A stretch of 64,000 bases of DNA from Betaproteobacteria bacterium Ga0077527 (GTDB lineage: Bacteria; Pseudomonadota; Gammaproteobacteria; Burkholderiales; SG8-41), in the NCBI GenBank assembly GCA_001464815.1, contig LNDW01000019.1, forward strand, positions 1 to 64,000, given 5' to 3'. Position numbers and translations under genes: made by a program. Below are positions 10,646-20,314 of this stretch, piece after piece. The notes beneath the pieces were generated by a model, which ran no database searches, was not told the DNA's origin, and saw nothing but the letters and a program-made list of their open reading frames with translations. Within the stretch, counting starts at the first letter, position 1. Each line of letters opens with the position of its first letter.

Positions 10646-11713
10646 ATGGACCAGAACGGCAGCCTCGACTGGATTCCGGCCGCAACCACCTTCGCCTTCG
10701 AAGATCTGGTGTTCTGCTCGGCTGCGGAAGGTTTCGAATCTGCGGCCCGGCACATCGACACCGTGGTGCTGGGCCCGCATGCCAGCGCGCGTTTTCCGGC
10801 GGAACTGGAGCCCTTCATCGATCCGCGGCTGACCCGGCGCAAACAATACGATTACTCGGACGTCATCACCAGCGCGCTCGGCCGTGCCTGGGCCGCGGCG
10901 GATCCGGGGGTTGTGTTTGTGGAGAATCCGCATTCGCGGCTGGTGCTCGACCCCAACCGCGCACCACCTGGCGCGGTACTGCCCGGCCTGCGCGAATTCT
11001 GGTCACGCCTGGCGCGCCAGCGCGCCGGCGAAAAAATCTCCTTTGCCGGCTGCGATGCAGTGCGGCCAATCACCTTCTCCGGAGAACCCGTGCTGCTGGA
11101 GCCTGCTGATGAACAAGGCTGGGCAGCCCTCGATGCAGCCCTCGCACAAGCGCGGCGGCTAGGGCCCGAGGCCTACCTCAAAGCCTGTGACCGCGTCATC
11201 GAGCAGGTGCTGGCACTGCGCAAGCCCGGCGCCGCGCTGCGCGTGATCAGCCTGCACGACACCATGAATACCAAAATGCGCGGCGACGGCGCCATCGTCA
11301 TCGAACGCCCACCGGCGGACCGGCTGCCGGAACTGGTCAACTTCGGCAACAAGGGCGATCACCGCGGCGAGGCCGGTACCGACCCCCTGACGATCAGCGC
11401 CGCGGAAATGCGGCGCATCGCCGAGGCCTGGGCGCAGGGTTTCGGCTTTGATGCCGCCACCGGCAACGACGCCATTACATTGAACAGCCCGTACAAAGGT
11501 GCATATGAAACCGTTCACTACGGCGCAAAACTCGCGGCGCTGAACGATCCCCGCGTTGGCGCGGTGCAGGTCGAGTTCCTGCGCGAAACCCTGCTTGGCG
11601 CGCAAGCCACGGCGCAGCTGCAGCAGCCGGGCACGGACTGGCCCGGAGTCGACCGGAAACATCTTGATGGCATCGTGTCAGCACTTGTCGCCGCAGGACG
11701 GTTGTTGCGATAG
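10646..11713 (+). CDS. N-formylglutamate amidohydrolase family protein
   Basis: The 355-residue product resembles the zinc-dependent N-formylglutamate amidohydrolase family, which releases formate from N-formylglutamate at the end of one histidine degradation route. Visible blocks are GPHASARFPAEL (about 43-54), FIDPRLTRRKQYDYSD, FVENPHSRLVLDPNR, and SLHDTMNTKM followed by a C-terminal NSPYKGAYET motif, where conserved His, Asp and Arg would bind metal and substrate. It is longer than typical members (about 260-290 residues). No signal peptide is visible. It forms a two-gene unit with the Dcu-type carrier just upstream, which suggests uptake and hydrolysis of the same compound. No other hut genes are nearby. 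Confidence 0.75.
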   Translation: MDQNGSLDWIPAATTFAFEDLVFCSAAEGFESAARHIDTVVLGPHASARFPAELEPFIDPRLTRRKQYDYSDVITSALGRAWAAADPGVVFVENPHSRLVLDPNRAPPGAVLPGLREFWSRLARQRAGEKISFAGCDAVRPITFSGEPVLLEPADEQGWAALDAALAQARRLGPEAYLKACDRVIEQVLALRKPGAALRVISLHDTMNTKMRGDGAIVIERPPADRLPELVNFGNKGDHRGEAGTDPLTISAAEMRRIAEAWAQGFGFDAATGNDAITLNSPYKGAYETVHYGAKLAALNDPRVGAVQVEFLRETLLGAQATAQLQQPGTDWPGVDRKHLDGIVSALVAAGRLLR

Positions 11714-12193
11714 CAACGGTACGGCCAAGAAACCGTCCAACAGCCTACCGGAGCGCCTGCGCAACGGTCTTTGCGCCGGGGACGGGCAAGTCCTGCATTC
11801 GACACATCCGCCAAAGGTGTCACTTGCCTGTCACTTTCCATTCACTTCAGGTCCGGATGCTGAAAAATCCCATTAAAAATGAGTAACTTGCCGGCGCCCG
11901 TGGTGAAGGCCGTACGCTATCGCCCCCGCCAGTTTCGGCACGAATTTCACTTCAAGGCCGCTGTCGGCATTGCCGTCGTTTTTGCCCTTTGACGCATCCC
12001 CGTTGTCCTCGACATCCGGACGCAAGAACGTCATGGGTGAATTCTGCAACAAAAGCTGTGAAATACTGCTGCCGTACTCATCTGCCGCACGGGGATCGCG
12101 TCATGCAGCATTGCGGCGCGCCGCAGCCTGCGGCGTGGTCCCTGAGGCTGCACCATCGGGACATTGTTCGCCATCGACTTGCCAGGGGAAAAC
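11714..12193. other. Intergenic stretch of about 480 bases without a supported gene
   Basis: No frame here has family features. A 37-codon frame at 11879-11992 (a basic N-terminus followed by a short hydrophobic end) has no ribosome binding site and is not called. Nothing resembling an RNA gene was recognised. The stretch probably carries the promoter of the amidohydrolase gene at 12194, but no convincing -35/-10 pair stood out. Confidence 0.5.
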
Positions 12194-13942
12194 ATGAAGA
12201 CAGGGAATACGATCATCGCCATATTTCTTGCAGCCGCCATGCTCGCCGGTTGCGGCCCATCGGAACCCACTCCGCCACCGCCGAAGGCCGCTGCGGAACC
12301 GGCTGTTGTCGCCGACACCATCTACGCCGGCGGCGACATTGTCACGATGAACGACAAACAACCCTCCGTCGAGGCAATGGCAGTCAAAGACGGCAAAATC
12401 ATTGCTGTCGGCAGCAAAGCCGAAGTTGAAAAAGCGCACAAGGGTTCCAAAACTACGATGTTCGATCTTGGCGGGCGTACCCTGCTGCCCGGCTTCATCG
12501 ACGCGCACAGTCATTACTACAGCTCGCTGTCGGTCGCCAATCAGGTCAATGTCTATCCGCCCCCCGCCGGTCCTGGCGCCGATCCGGACGCCATCGTCGC
12601 GGAACTGGTGAAATTCCGCGATCAGAACAAGATTCCCAAGGATGTGGTGATCCAGGCCTACGGCTATGACGAAAACGTCATGCCCAAAGACAGACTGCTC
12701 AATCGCGACCACCTCGACAAGGCCTTTCCCGACAACCCGGTTTTGGTGGGCCATGTCTCGATGCACGGCGCCGTGATGAATTCTGCAGCCATGAAAAAGT
12801 GGGACATCACGAGCAAGACCAAAACACCGCCTGGCGGCGTCATCGTGCGCAAGCCCGGCACCAACGAGCCTTACGGCCTGATCATGGAGACCGCCTACCT
12901 GCGGGTGCATGCCTCGCTGCCCAAGCCGTCGCCCGAGAACGAAGTCGAATGGTCGATCGCCGGGCAGAAGCTCTACGCGCAAGCCGGGGTCACCACGGCG
13001 CATGAGGGCGCAACCCATGCGGCAGAACTCAAGCTGATGCAGCGCGCGGCAAAATCGGGGCGTTACCTGATTGACGTGATTGCCTACCCTTTTATTACCG
13101 AACTCGAAGCGATACTGAAGGAAACGCCGGTTGAAGCCTGGGGCAAGTATGACAACCGCCTCAAGATCGGCGGTGTCAAGGTCACCATCGACGGTTCACC
13201 GCAGGGCAAAACCGCCGCCTTCACCACACCCTACCTGACCGGCGGCCCCGGCGGCGTGAAGAACTGGAAAGGCGAGCTTACGTTTCCCCAGGATGTGATC
13301 AACAAGGCCATCAAGGCGGTTTACGACCTCAACGTGCCCCTCAACCTGCACGCCAACGGCGACGCCGCCATCGATGCCTTTCTCAAGGCGCACGAATTCG
13401 CCGCAGCCGGTGACCTGTCGAAGGAAAGGCACGTGACGATGATCCATGCCCAGTTCACGCGCAAGGATCACCTCGACAAGTACGTCGCATACAAGATCAC
13501 GCCATCCTTCTACACACTGCACACCTACTACTTCGCCGAAGCCCACATCAACAACCGCGGCAAGGATCAGGCGATGTACATCAGCCCGATGCGCGATGCC
13601 ATCGACAAGGGCCTGAAGCCGACCAACCATACCGACTTCGTGGTGGCCCCGCTCGACCAGATGTTCATGCTGTGGTCGGCGGTGAACCGCATTTCGCGGT
13701 CCGGTGCGGTCATCGGTGCAGACCAGCGCGTGACCCCGATGGAGGGCCTGAAAGCCATGACCATCTTCGCGGCGCGCCAGTACCGCGAAGATTCCACCAA
13801 GGGCTCGCTGGAGGCCGGGAAACTGGCCGATCTCGTCATCCTCGACAAGAATCCGCTCAAGGTCGAGCCGGCTTCGATCAAGGACATCAGGGTCATGCAG
13901 ACCATCAAGGAAGGCAAGACCATCTACAAACGAGAGGGCTGA
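12194..13942 (+). CDS. Lipoprotein amidohydrolase (YtcJ-like, amidohydrolase_3)
   Basis: The 582-residue protein begins with a lipoprotein signal peptide ending in the lipobox LAGC (Cys about residue 18), then a proline-rich linker, so it should be anchored in a membrane facing the periplasm. The amidohydrolase part shows an N-terminal beta-sandwich (GGDIVTMND), the metal motif DAHSH, LHANGDAAID, and the C-terminal EAGKLADLVILDKNPL. YtcJ-like enzymes hydrolyse amides or cyclic amides, but the substrate is unknown. The ATG at 12194 follows CAGGGGAAAAC, a good ribosome binding site. It is monocistronic by position. Periplasmic location is unusual, but not unique, for this superfamily. Confidence 0.85.
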   Translation: MKTGNTIIAIFLAAAMLAGCGPSEPTPPPPKAAAEPAVVADTIYAGGDIVTMNDKQPSVEAMAVKDGKIIAVGSKAEVEKAHKGSKTTMFDLGGRTLLPGFIDAHSHYYSSLSVANQVNVYPPPAGPGADPDAIVAELVKFRDQNKIPKDVVIQAYGYDENVMPKDRLLNRDHLDKAFPDNPVLVGHVSMHGAVMNSAAMKKWDITSKTKTPPGGVIVRKPGTNEPYGLIMETAYLRVHASLPKPSPENEVEWSIAGQKLYAQAGVTTAHEGATHAAELKLMQRAAKSGRYLIDVIAYPFITELEAILKETPVEAWGKYDNRLKIGGVKVTIDGSPQGKTAAFTTPYLTGGPGGVKNWKGELTFPQDVINKAIKAVYDLNVPLNLHANGDAAIDAFLKAHEFAAAGDLSKERHVTMIHAQFTRKDHLDKYVAYKITPSFYTLHTYYFAEAHINNRGKDQAMYISPMRDAIDKGLKPTNHTDFVVAPLDQMFMLWSAVNRISRSGAVIGADQRVTPMEGLKAMTIFAARQYREDSTKGSLEAGKLADLVILDKNPLKVEPASIKDIRVMQTIKEGKTIYKREG

Positions 13943-14009
13943 TAGCGGCTAACCACGCCGCGCCGAGCTTCATCGCCTTTCTCTTGCTTGCAGGCCGCGC
14001 AGCAACAAC

Positions 14010-14035
14010 GCACGGCGGCGGTCATGCCGCCGTGC
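14010..14035. other. Perfect hairpin in the 13943-14255 gap (possible weak terminator)
   Basis: GCACGGCGGC pairs exactly with GCCGCCGTGC around the loop GGTCAT, 68 bases after the amidohydrolase stop. There is no T-run, so intrinsic termination is doubtful. The rest of the 313-base gap holds nothing recognisable. Confidence 0.4.
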
Positions 14036-14255
14036 TGCCGGGCGCGGGGTTCGGTGGGGCCGCAAGCACCATTGCGGTTGGGAGGAAGCCCAGTTAGCCC
14101 TTCGCTTGCCTGACCGAGGCCCGGCGGACCTGCATTGCCGGTTTGCCGCCGATACGATCATGCCCACCGGTTTCAACTGATTTTTGGCACCTGGTGCGCT
14201 TGTCTTGGAAGCCCTGGGTTGACGATTCAAAGATGCCCAAGTTTACGAAGCCCGG

Positions 14256-15053
14256 TCAACGCGGGAAAAGGAAACTGACCACAAAACGCAACCCCCAGTC
14301 TGGTTGGCCTCGCGGAGTTTCGACATAGTGCTTGTAGGTAACGCCCACACTCATGGGCTGACCACCCAAAGTCAATACTCTGGCCACACCGTAGCTGATC
14401 GGCATGGTGGTTCGTTGACCATTTCTGGCTTCCCAGTTGTAAGTGACCTCGGTTTGCAACGTGTTGGACCAACCACCGCCAAGGCTGTACGTGACAAATG
14501 GATTCATGTAGCTGACGTTGACCTTCTGCGGCCCGTCCCCGGCAAACGACCAGAGATGGTTGGCCAATGCGCCGTAGGTCCAGGCATTAGCCTGCTTGAG
14601 CACCACCCCCGTGGGGCCGGCACCCCAGCGATCCAGCCCCAGGCGGTTATCGTTGGCCGTGGGCAACAGAAGGACCGGACCCGCACCCCATATCAATCCC
14701 CCGCTGGTGGCGCGCGGCGAAAAAAACAGTGATTGGACGATATCGCCAATCCCCCATACATCATTCTGCCCGGCAGACAGTCCCGGCTGATTGATGACCG
14801 GGATGATGGTGCGTGAAATCAGATTCCAGTCTGCATTCAGGCGAAACGGAATGACGGGCTGGACATTGAGGGTGTACTGGGTTTTGTTTTCAGGGCCATA
14901 GCCGGTATCCCAATTGCTCTGCAAGGGCACCGAGATCAGATCAGCCACCGGATTGGCCGTGGCTTTGGCCAGATCATCCGCATTGCCTGCGGCACCGGCC
15001 AACCCGGAGGTCAGCAGCATGACCATGGCGTATATGTTGTATTTGCATTTCAC
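14256..15053 (-). CDS. Outer-membrane transporter-like beta-barrel protein
   Basis: A 265-residue protein with a signal peptide (hydrophobic residues about 8-22, ending SGLAGAAG) and a mature part of alternating polar and aromatic strands, a terminal aromatic-rich strand ending FVVSFLFPR, and blocks such as LISVPLQSNWDTGYGP and GAGPVLLLPTA. This pattern fits the family of outer-membrane proteins loosely called transporter or MetA-pathway/phenol-degradation related. The start is a GTG at 15053 with AAAGAA upstream; an ATG nine codons later is an alternative. It precedes, on the same strand but at the distal end, the Bug/SLC13/aldolase group, so it may be the outer-membrane channel for the same solute. 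Confidence 0.7.
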   Translation of the reverse strand: MKCKYNIYAMVMLLTSGLAGAAGNADDLAKATANPVADLISVPLQSNWDTGYGPENKTQYTLNVQPVIPFRLNADWNLISRTIIPVINQPGLSAGQNDVWGIGDIVQSLFFSPRATSGGLIWGAGPVLLLPTANDNRLGLDRWGAGPTGVVLKQANAWTYGALANHLWSFAGDGPQKVNVSYMNPFVTYSLGGGWSNTLQTEVTYNWEARNGQRTTMPISYGVARVLTLGGQPMSVGVTYKHYVETPRGQPDWGLRFVVSFLFPR

Positions 15054-15136
15054 GACAGGATTCTTTCAATAATTGAAGTTAAAAAATCATAGCACTTCCG
15101 GCATATCTGAAAACCCAAAAACCAAGTCATGCCGGA

Positions 15137-16129
15137 TCAGTCGATCCTGACCCCGGAATTGCGCAAAACACGTCCCCACTTCTCGTAATCGGCTGCCAGA
15201 AAAGCTGAAAAATCCCGCGGCGTACTGGCCACCACATTCGAATCGAGCGCTGTCATACGCTCACGCATTCCCTGCTGCTGCAGCGCTGCGGCAATACGCT
15301 GCTGCAGTTCGTCAACCAGTGGCGGCGGCGTGCGCGCCGGTGCCACCACGCCAAACCAATTGACAAAGGCAAAGCCGGGCAGGCCCTGCTCGGCCACCGT
15401 GGGCAGTTGCGGCAATGCCGCTGAGCGCTGCGCACTGGACACCGCGATTGCGCGCAACCGCCCGGCCGCAACAAAACCCTGGGTGGTGATCTGCGAGGCA
15501 AACTGGAACTGCAACTGGCCGCTGATCACATCCAGCGCCGCCGGCCCGGCGCCCTTGTACGGCACATGGGTCGCCTCGAATTTGCCCAGCTGCTTGAGCA
15601 GCTCGCCCGATAAATGGCCACCGCTGCCATTGCCGGCCGAACCGTAGGTCAGCGGCCGGGCTTTCGCCAGCGCAATCAAATCGGCCACCTTCAGCACCGG
15701 CAGCGCCGGATTCACCACCAGCAGCAACGGCGCCTCGGTGAGCTGGCTAACCGGCGCAAAGTCGCGCAAGGGGTCGTAAGGCAACTTTTTCTGCAGATGC
15801 GGCAGCACGGTGTGCGGCGTGTAAATCACACCCAGGGTATGGCCATCAGCGGGCGCGCGCGCCAGCAATTCGGCACCCAGGACGCCGCCGGCGCCACCTC
15901 GGTTATCGACCACCACCTGCTGCTTCAGCGATTCTGCAAGCCGCTCGGCCACCAGCCGGCCGAGCAGATCGGTGGTCCCGCCCGGTGGCGCGGGCACGAT
16001 CATGCGTACGGGACGTTGCGGATAACGTGGCGCTTCGGCCGCCGGGGCGATGGTCGCGCCGGCGAGCAGTGCCAGCGGCAAAACCGCCCAATGACCCGGC
16101 GTCCATGGAGTGTGTTTGTAGATCCTCAT
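15137..16129 (-). CDS. Bug/TctC family tripartite tricarboxylate-type solute-binding protein
   Basis: A 330-residue periplasmic binding protein with a signal peptide (cleavage near APAAEA, about residues 28-33). Family blocks seen are YPQRPVRMIVPAPPGG, VVVDNRGGAGG, ARAPADGHT, THVPYKGAGPA and the C-terminal KWGRVLRNSG. Bug proteins bind organic acids or amides for a TctAB permease, but none is encoded nearby. The SLC13 carrier gene lies 16 bases upstream on the same strand, so the unit may combine the two. A good GAGGCG ribosome binding site precedes the ATG. It is the closest intact relative in the window of the pseudogene at 8626-9080. Confidence 0.92.
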   Translation of the reverse strand: MRIYKHTPWTPGHWAVLPLALLAGATIAPAAEAPRYPQRPVRMIVPAPPGGTTDLLGRLVAERLAESLKQQVVVDNRGGAGGVLGAELLARAPADGHTLGVIYTPHTVLPHLQKKLPYDPLRDFAPVSQLTEAPLLLVVNPALPVLKVADLIALAKARPLTYGSAGNGSGGHLSGELLKQLGKFEATHVPYKGAGPAALDVISGQLQFQFASQITTQGFVAAGRLRAIAVSSAQRSAALPQLPTVAEQGLPGFAFVNWFGVVAPARTPPPLVDELQQRIAAALQQQGMRERMTALDSNVVASTPRDFSAFLAADYEKWGRVLRNSGVRID

Positions 16130-16145
16130 CTTGCGCCTCGAGGAA

Positions 16146-17531
16146 TCAGTGGCTGAAATACCCGATCAGCCGCCACCACAGATAATGCACCGGGATCAGC
16201 ACCAACACGCTGATCAGCGCCAGCGGCACGGTCAGCCGCAGCGCATCACGCACGCGCAACGCGGCGAGCTGCATGCCCACGACCACTGGCGGCGCCTGGT
16301 AAGGAAACAGCAGCGTCGAAAAACCCACTGCCGCGGTCATCAGCGCCGCCTGGATCGGCCAGCCCGCTGCTTCGGCAAAAGTGCCGGCCAGCGGTGACAG
16401 CAGCGCCGGCTGCGCGGGATTGGTGACGATCATCGAAGCCAGCGTCGAGAGCACGGTCAGCGTGATGAAGTTCGCCGCATCCTCGCCCTGCTCAAGGCGG
16501 ATCACCGTCAGCAGCGCATCACCGAAGGCCTTGCTCAACCCGGTGTCGAGCATCACCGCGCCCAGCCCCAGCACCGCGGCAATATAGAAAAAACTGCCGA
16601 ACTTGATGCGTTCCTGGAACAGCGTCACCGGCACCGCGCCGATGCGCGGCAGCATCGCCACCACCGCCGCGGCCAGCGCGATCCAGCCGGGACGGATGCC
16701 GTGCGCAAAATCACTGGCCCACAGCGCCAGTGACAGCAACAGGATCACCGCAAGGCGTTTTTCCTGGCCGCTCATCGGACGCAGATCAGCGGCCTGGCCC
16801 GCCAGGCGGGTCTGCGCCGGAAACACCCGGCATACGATGGCGGCAATCAGCGCACCCTTGATGATGCCCATCACCGGAAACTGCGCCCACAGATACTCGG
16901 CGTAGATCAGCTGCACGCCGTACAAAGTTTCAGCGGCGCCGGCAAGCACCAGGTTAGGCGCGTTCGCCGGCAGGATCGCGGTGCCGCACTGGAAGGAAGT
17001 CACGATCACCGCGAACAGCACGCCGTTGTGCCCCGGCGTACCCGGCGCGAGGCCGTGGCGCTCGGCCACCGCGGCGAGTATCGGCACCAGCAGCAGGATG
17101 CGGCCGACGGTGGCCGGCATCAGAAAAGCGAGCAGCACCGCAACCAGCACCGCGGCGGTGACCAGTTGCGGATAGCTCCAAACGCGGGTGCCCAGCGCGG
17201 CGCGTGCGATGCGCTCGCCGAGCCCGGTCATGCGCACCGCCTCGGCAATCACCAGCCCGCCGAGCACCAGCCACAGCGTGCCCGAGGTGAATCCGGAAAA
17301 GATCACCTCCGGCTTCGCCACCTCGAGCAGCACCGCCAGCGCAAAAAAGATCAGCGCGGTCAGTGCTTCGGGCAATACGCCGGTGGCCCACAGTCCCATC
17401 ACCAGTACGAGCAGGCCCGCGGTGTGCATCACGTTGACCGCGACGCCGGGTGGTGGTGGCGTGAAAAAAATCGCCGCGGCGGCGGCGATGATCACGGCCA
17501 TCAACCACGCCGCAGGTTTATACATTACCAT
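16146..17531 (-). CDS. SLC13/DASS family anion carrier (CitT-like)
   Basis: The 461-residue inner-membrane protein has about 11-12 hydrophobic spans. It carries the family features of divalent anion:Na+ symporters: an N-terminal PLPPGV-like loop (TPPPPGVAVNV), a first hairpin region with SGTLWLVLGGLVIAEA, and the second repeat with IVTNPAQPALLSPL and FPYQAPPVVVG, corresponding to the SNT-type substrate motifs. It should move dicarboxylates, tricarboxylates or sulfate. The start is taken at the ATG at 17531; a second ATG is at 17525 and neither has a strong ribosome binding site. It lies between the HpaI-like aldolase and a Bug gene, indicating uptake of the acid degraded by the neighbouring enzymes. 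Confidence 0.85.
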   Translation of the reverse strand: MVMYKPAAWLMAVIIAAAAAIFFTPPPPGVAVNVMHTAGLLVLVMGLWATGVLPEALTALIFFALAVLLEVAKPEVIFSGFTSGTLWLVLGGLVIAEAVRMTGLGERIARAALGTRVWSYPQLVTAAVLVAVLLAFLMPATVGRILLLVPILAAVAERHGLAPGTPGHNGVLFAVIVTSFQCGTAILPANAPNLVLAGAAETLYGVQLIYAEYLWAQFPVMGIIKGALIAAIVCRVFPAQTRLAGQAADLRPMSGQEKRLAVILLLSLALWASDFAHGIRPGWIALAAAVVAMLPRIGAVPVTLFQERIKFGSFFYIAAVLGLGAVMLDTGLSKAFGDALLTVIRLEQGEDAANFITLTVLSTLASMIVTNPAQPALLSPLAGTFAEAAGWPIQAALMTAAVGFSTLLFPYQAPPVVVGMQLAALRVRDALRLTVPLALISVLVLIPVHYLWWRLIGYFSH

Positions 17532-17542
17532 CAAATCGAATT

Positions 17543-17561
17543 AAGTTATTGTTTTTATTGA
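17543..17561. repeat. AT-rich interspersed motif, copy 3
   Basis: AAGTTATTGTTTTTATTGA, identical over 19 bases to the copy at 53562-53580. It lies 5 bases beyond the stop codon of the aldolase gene and directly upstream of the SLC13 start. Confidence 0.65.
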
Positions 17562-17566
17562 TTATT

Positions 17567-18328
17567 TTATTTCTTGAATTTCGCGGCCAACGCCTCGCTG
17601 CCGCGCGCCAGCATCACCAGATCCGAACCCACCGCGACGAACAGATAACCCATGTCGAGGCAGCGCTGGCCATCAGCCTCACCGACCAGAATGCCCGGCG
17701 CCTTGCCGGCCTTGGTGATGCGCTTCGCCGCGTCTTCCATCACCTTCCACACTTCCGGGTGCTGCCAGTTGCCGAGGTGGCCCATGTCGGCGGCGAGGTC
17801 GTTGGGGCCGATGAACACGCCATCAACGCCGTCGATTTCCGCGATGGCCTCGATGTGCTTCATCGCGCTCATCGTCTCCACCTGCACCAGCACACACAGC
17901 TCATCGTGCACCCGCTTGAAATAATCCTTGGTGCGGCCATAACGGTTGGCACGGGTGCAGCCCGACACACCACGCACACCCAGCGGCGGGTAACGCGTCG
18001 CCGCCACCGCACGTTTTGCTTCTTCAACATTTTGCACATACGGAATCAGCAGCGTGCGCGCGCCGACATCGAGGTAACGTTTGATCAGCACCGTGTCATT
18101 CCACGCCGGCCGCACGATGCCTTCGGCATTGCCGGCGAGCAGCGCATCGAGCTGGTTCTGCACGATGGGCAGTTCATTCGGCGAATGCTCGGTGTCGAGC
18201 AGCACCCAGTCAAAACCGGCGTCGGCCAGCACCTCGGCCGAAATCGCACTGCACAGGCTCGACCAGATGCCGATCTGCGGCTTGCCGGCCTTGATGGCTT
18301 TTTTGAATTGATTGACGGGCAGGTCCAT
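17567..18328 (-). CDS. HpcH/HpaI family class II aldolase
   Basis: A 253-residue enzyme of the 2-keto-3-deoxy-acid/4-hydroxy-2-oxo-acid aldolase family. It cleaves such acids by retro-aldol reaction to pyruvate plus an aldehyde using a divalent metal. Motifs seen are LLDTEHSPN (base-forming Asp/His), VRPAWND (Arg), VQVETMSAM (metal-binding Glu), and GPNDLAADMG (metal-binding Asp). In this setting, downstream of an IlvD/Edd sugar-acid dehydratase, the natural substrate may be a 2-keto-3-deoxy sugar acid rather than 4-hydroxy-2-oxoheptanedioate. It is transcribed after the dehydratase (18453-20189) and before the SLC13 and Bug genes. Confidence 0.88.
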   Translation of the reverse strand: MDLPVNQFKKAIKAGKPQIGIWSSLCSAISAEVLADAGFDWVLLDTEHSPNELPIVQNQLDALLAGNAEGIVRPAWNDTVLIKRYLDVGARTLLIPYVQNVEEAKRAVAATRYPPLGVRGVSGCTRANRYGRTKDYFKRVHDELCVLVQVETMSAMKHIEAIAEIDGVDGVFIGPNDLAADMGHLGNWQHPEVWKVMEDAAKRITKAGKAPGILVGEADGQRCLDMGYLFVAVGSDLVMLARGSEALAAKFKK

Positions 18329-18377
18329 TGATTACTCCGTTTGTTGAATGGTTAAAAGTGAATGAGTGAACGGATAT

Positions 18378-18417
18378 CCCCTCACCCCAACCCTCTCCCC
18401 GGTTGCGGGGAGAGGGA
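18378..18417. repeat. CCCTCACCCCAACCCTCTCCCC-type hairpin repeat
   Basis: CCCTCTCCCCG (18391-18401) pairs perfectly with CGGGGAGAGGG (18406-18416) around the loop GTTG, giving an 11-bp stem. An outer imperfect pairing of GTGAACGG with CCGTTCAC surrounds it. Related sequence appears at 47699-47763 and inside 44737-44944. It lies between the dehydratase and aldolase genes and could act as an attenuator or mRNA-stabilising hairpin. Confidence 0.7.
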
Positions 18418-18452
18418 GTTTCCGGGATTACTCGCTCACCCGTTCACCGCCT

Positions 18453-20189
18453 TTAGTGAACCACTTCGGGGTCCGGCGTCGGATCGCCATGATGCAAGAC
18501 ATCGAGATCACAACCCTGGTTGGCCTGGGTGATGTGCTGCGTGTAAATCGCACCGTAACCGCGGGTGTAATGCGGTGGCGGCTGCTTCCACGCCGCCTTG
18601 CGCTTGGCCAGTTCATCGGGGCTCACCTTCAACTCCAGCTTGCGCGCGGCGACATCGAGTTCGATCAGATCGCCATCACGCACCAGCGCCAGCGGGCCGC
18701 CGACAAAGGACTCCGGCGCAACGTGCAGCACACAGGCGCCGTAGGAAGTGCCGCTCATCCGCGCATCGGAAATCCGCACCATGTCGCGCACACCTTGTTG
18801 CAGCAGCTTCTTGGGTATCGGCAACTGCCCCCACTCCGGCATGCCCGGCCCGCCCTGCGGACCGGCGTTCTGCAGCACCAGCACCGAATTCTTGTCGACC
18901 ACCAGATTCTCGTCGTCGACCCGCGCGTAGAGATCATCGTAATTCCTGAACACCACCGCCGGCCCGGTGTGTTTCATCAGATGCGGTTCGGCCGCGGTCG
19001 GCTTGATCACCGCGCCGTCGGGGGCGAGATTGCCGCGCAGCACCGCCAGACCACCATTGGCCGACAGCGGATTGTTGCGCCGGCGAATCACGTCGTCGTT
19101 GTAGATTTTCGCGTCCTCGAGATTCTCGCCCAGCGTACGACCGTTGGCGGTTTTGCAATCCAGATTCAGCAGATCCTTCAGCTCCGACATCATCGCGCGC
19201 AGGCCGCCGGCGTAATAAAAATCCTCCATCAGGTATTTGTCGCCGGCGGGGCGGATGTTGGCCAGCACCGGCGTGCGCCGTGCCAGCTCATCGAAACGTT
19301 CGAGCTTCAGCGGCACACCGGCACGACCCGCCATCGCCACCAGATGGATCAGCGCATTGGTCGAACCCGACAGCGCATGCACGATGGTGATCGCGTTGTC
19401 GAAGGCCTGCGGCGTGAGGATTTCCGCGGGTTTCAGGTCCTCCCACACCATTTCAACAATGCGCCGCCCGCTGGCGGTGGCCATGCGAGCATGGTTGGCG
19501 TCCGGCGCGGGAATCGACGCCGCGGCCGGCAATGTCAGGCCCAGTGTTTCAGCAACCGAAGTCATCGTCGAAGCCGTGCCCATGGTCATGCAATGGCCGT
19601 AGGACCGCGCGATGCCTTCCTCGACCTCGCCCCACTCGCGCTCACCGATGGTGCCGGCACGCAGCTCGGCCCAGTATTTCCAGGAATCACTGCCTGAGCC
19701 CAGCGGTTCGCCATGCCAGTTGCCGCGCAGCATCGGGCCCGCGGGCACATAGATGAAGGGCAGCCCCATTGAAGTCGCGCCCATGACCAACGCCGGCGTG
19801 GTCTTGTCGCAGCCGCCCATCAGCACCGCGCCATCCACCGGATAACCGCGCAGCAGCTCCTCGGTCTCCATCGCCAGCAAATTGCGGTACATCATCGTCG
19901 ACGGCTTCTGGAAGGGCTCGGCCAGTGCGATCGCCGGCATTTCCAGCGGGAAGCCTCCCGCCTGCCACACACCACGCTTCACTTCCTCGGCGCGGGTGCG
20001 GAAATGGGCGTGGCAGGGATTGATGTCGCTCCAGGTATTGATGATCGCGATCACCGGTTTGCCGGCGAAATCCTCGCGCGAATAACCCATCTGCAGGGTG
20101 CGTGAGCGGTGCGCGAACGAGCGCAGGCCCTTGACGCCAAACCAGCGGTGACTGCGCAACTCTTCCGGGCGTTTTTTTGTGGTCGCCAT
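18453..20189 (-). CDS. IlvD/Edd family dehydratase, L-arabinonate dehydratase-like
   Basis: The 578-residue enzyme should dehydrate a sugar acid to its 2-keto-3-deoxy derivative using an Fe-S cluster. Candidate cluster cysteines are Cys59 (DINPCH), Cys127 (GGCDKT) and Cys200 (YGHC), the same spacing I recall for the [2Fe-2S] L-arabinonate dehydratase of Rhizobium leguminosarum. The catalytic serine block ARMSGTS is at about 476-482. Length and the N-terminal SHRWFG motif fit the sugar-acid branch rather than dihydroxy-acid dehydratase. It is the first gene of a unit with the HpaI-like aldolase, SLC13 carrier and Bug protein. The precise sugar acid is not fixed by sequence. Confidence 0.88.
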   Translation of the reverse strand: MATTKKRPEELRSHRWFGVKGLRSFAHRSRTLQMGYSREDFAGKPVIAIINTWSDINPCHAHFRTRAEEVKRGVWQAGGFPLEMPAIALAEPFQKPSTMMYRNLLAMETEELLRGYPVDGAVLMGGCDKTTPALVMGATSMGLPFIYVPAGPMLRGNWHGEPLGSGSDSWKYWAELRAGTIGEREWGEVEEGIARSYGHCMTMGTASTMTSVAETLGLTLPAAASIPAPDANHARMATASGRRIVEMVWEDLKPAEILTPQAFDNAITIVHALSGSTNALIHLVAMAGRAGVPLKLERFDELARRTPVLANIRPAGDKYLMEDFYYAGGLRAMMSELKDLLNLDCKTANGRTLGENLEDAKIYNDDVIRRRNNPLSANGGLAVLRGNLAPDGAVIKPTAAEPHLMKHTGPAVVFRNYDDLYARVDDENLVVDKNSVLVLQNAGPQGGPGMPEWGQLPIPKKLLQQGVRDMVRISDARMSGTSYGACVLHVAPESFVGGPLALVRDGDLIELDVAARKLELKVSPDELAKRKAAWKQPPPHYTRGYGAIYTQHITQANQGCDLDVLHHGDPTPDPEVVH

Positions 20190-20314
20190 CGGTGCTCCTC
20201 CAAGGCTGAATGCGATGATTGTTCAAGACGATTCTAACCGAGCCGCGGGTCCGGCCTTACGGTAGACTTTGCCCCTAGTTACAAGGCATCCCCACATCAT
20301 GGACGGCACGCACC

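Noticed and set aside
11879..11992. 37-codon frame with a hydrophobic C-terminus
   Set aside because: No ribosome binding site and no neighbour coupling. It could be real but cannot be supported.
14010..14035. Hairpin after the lipoprotein amidohydrolase as an intrinsic terminator
   Set aside because: The stem is perfect but no T-run follows, so it is listed only as a hairpin.
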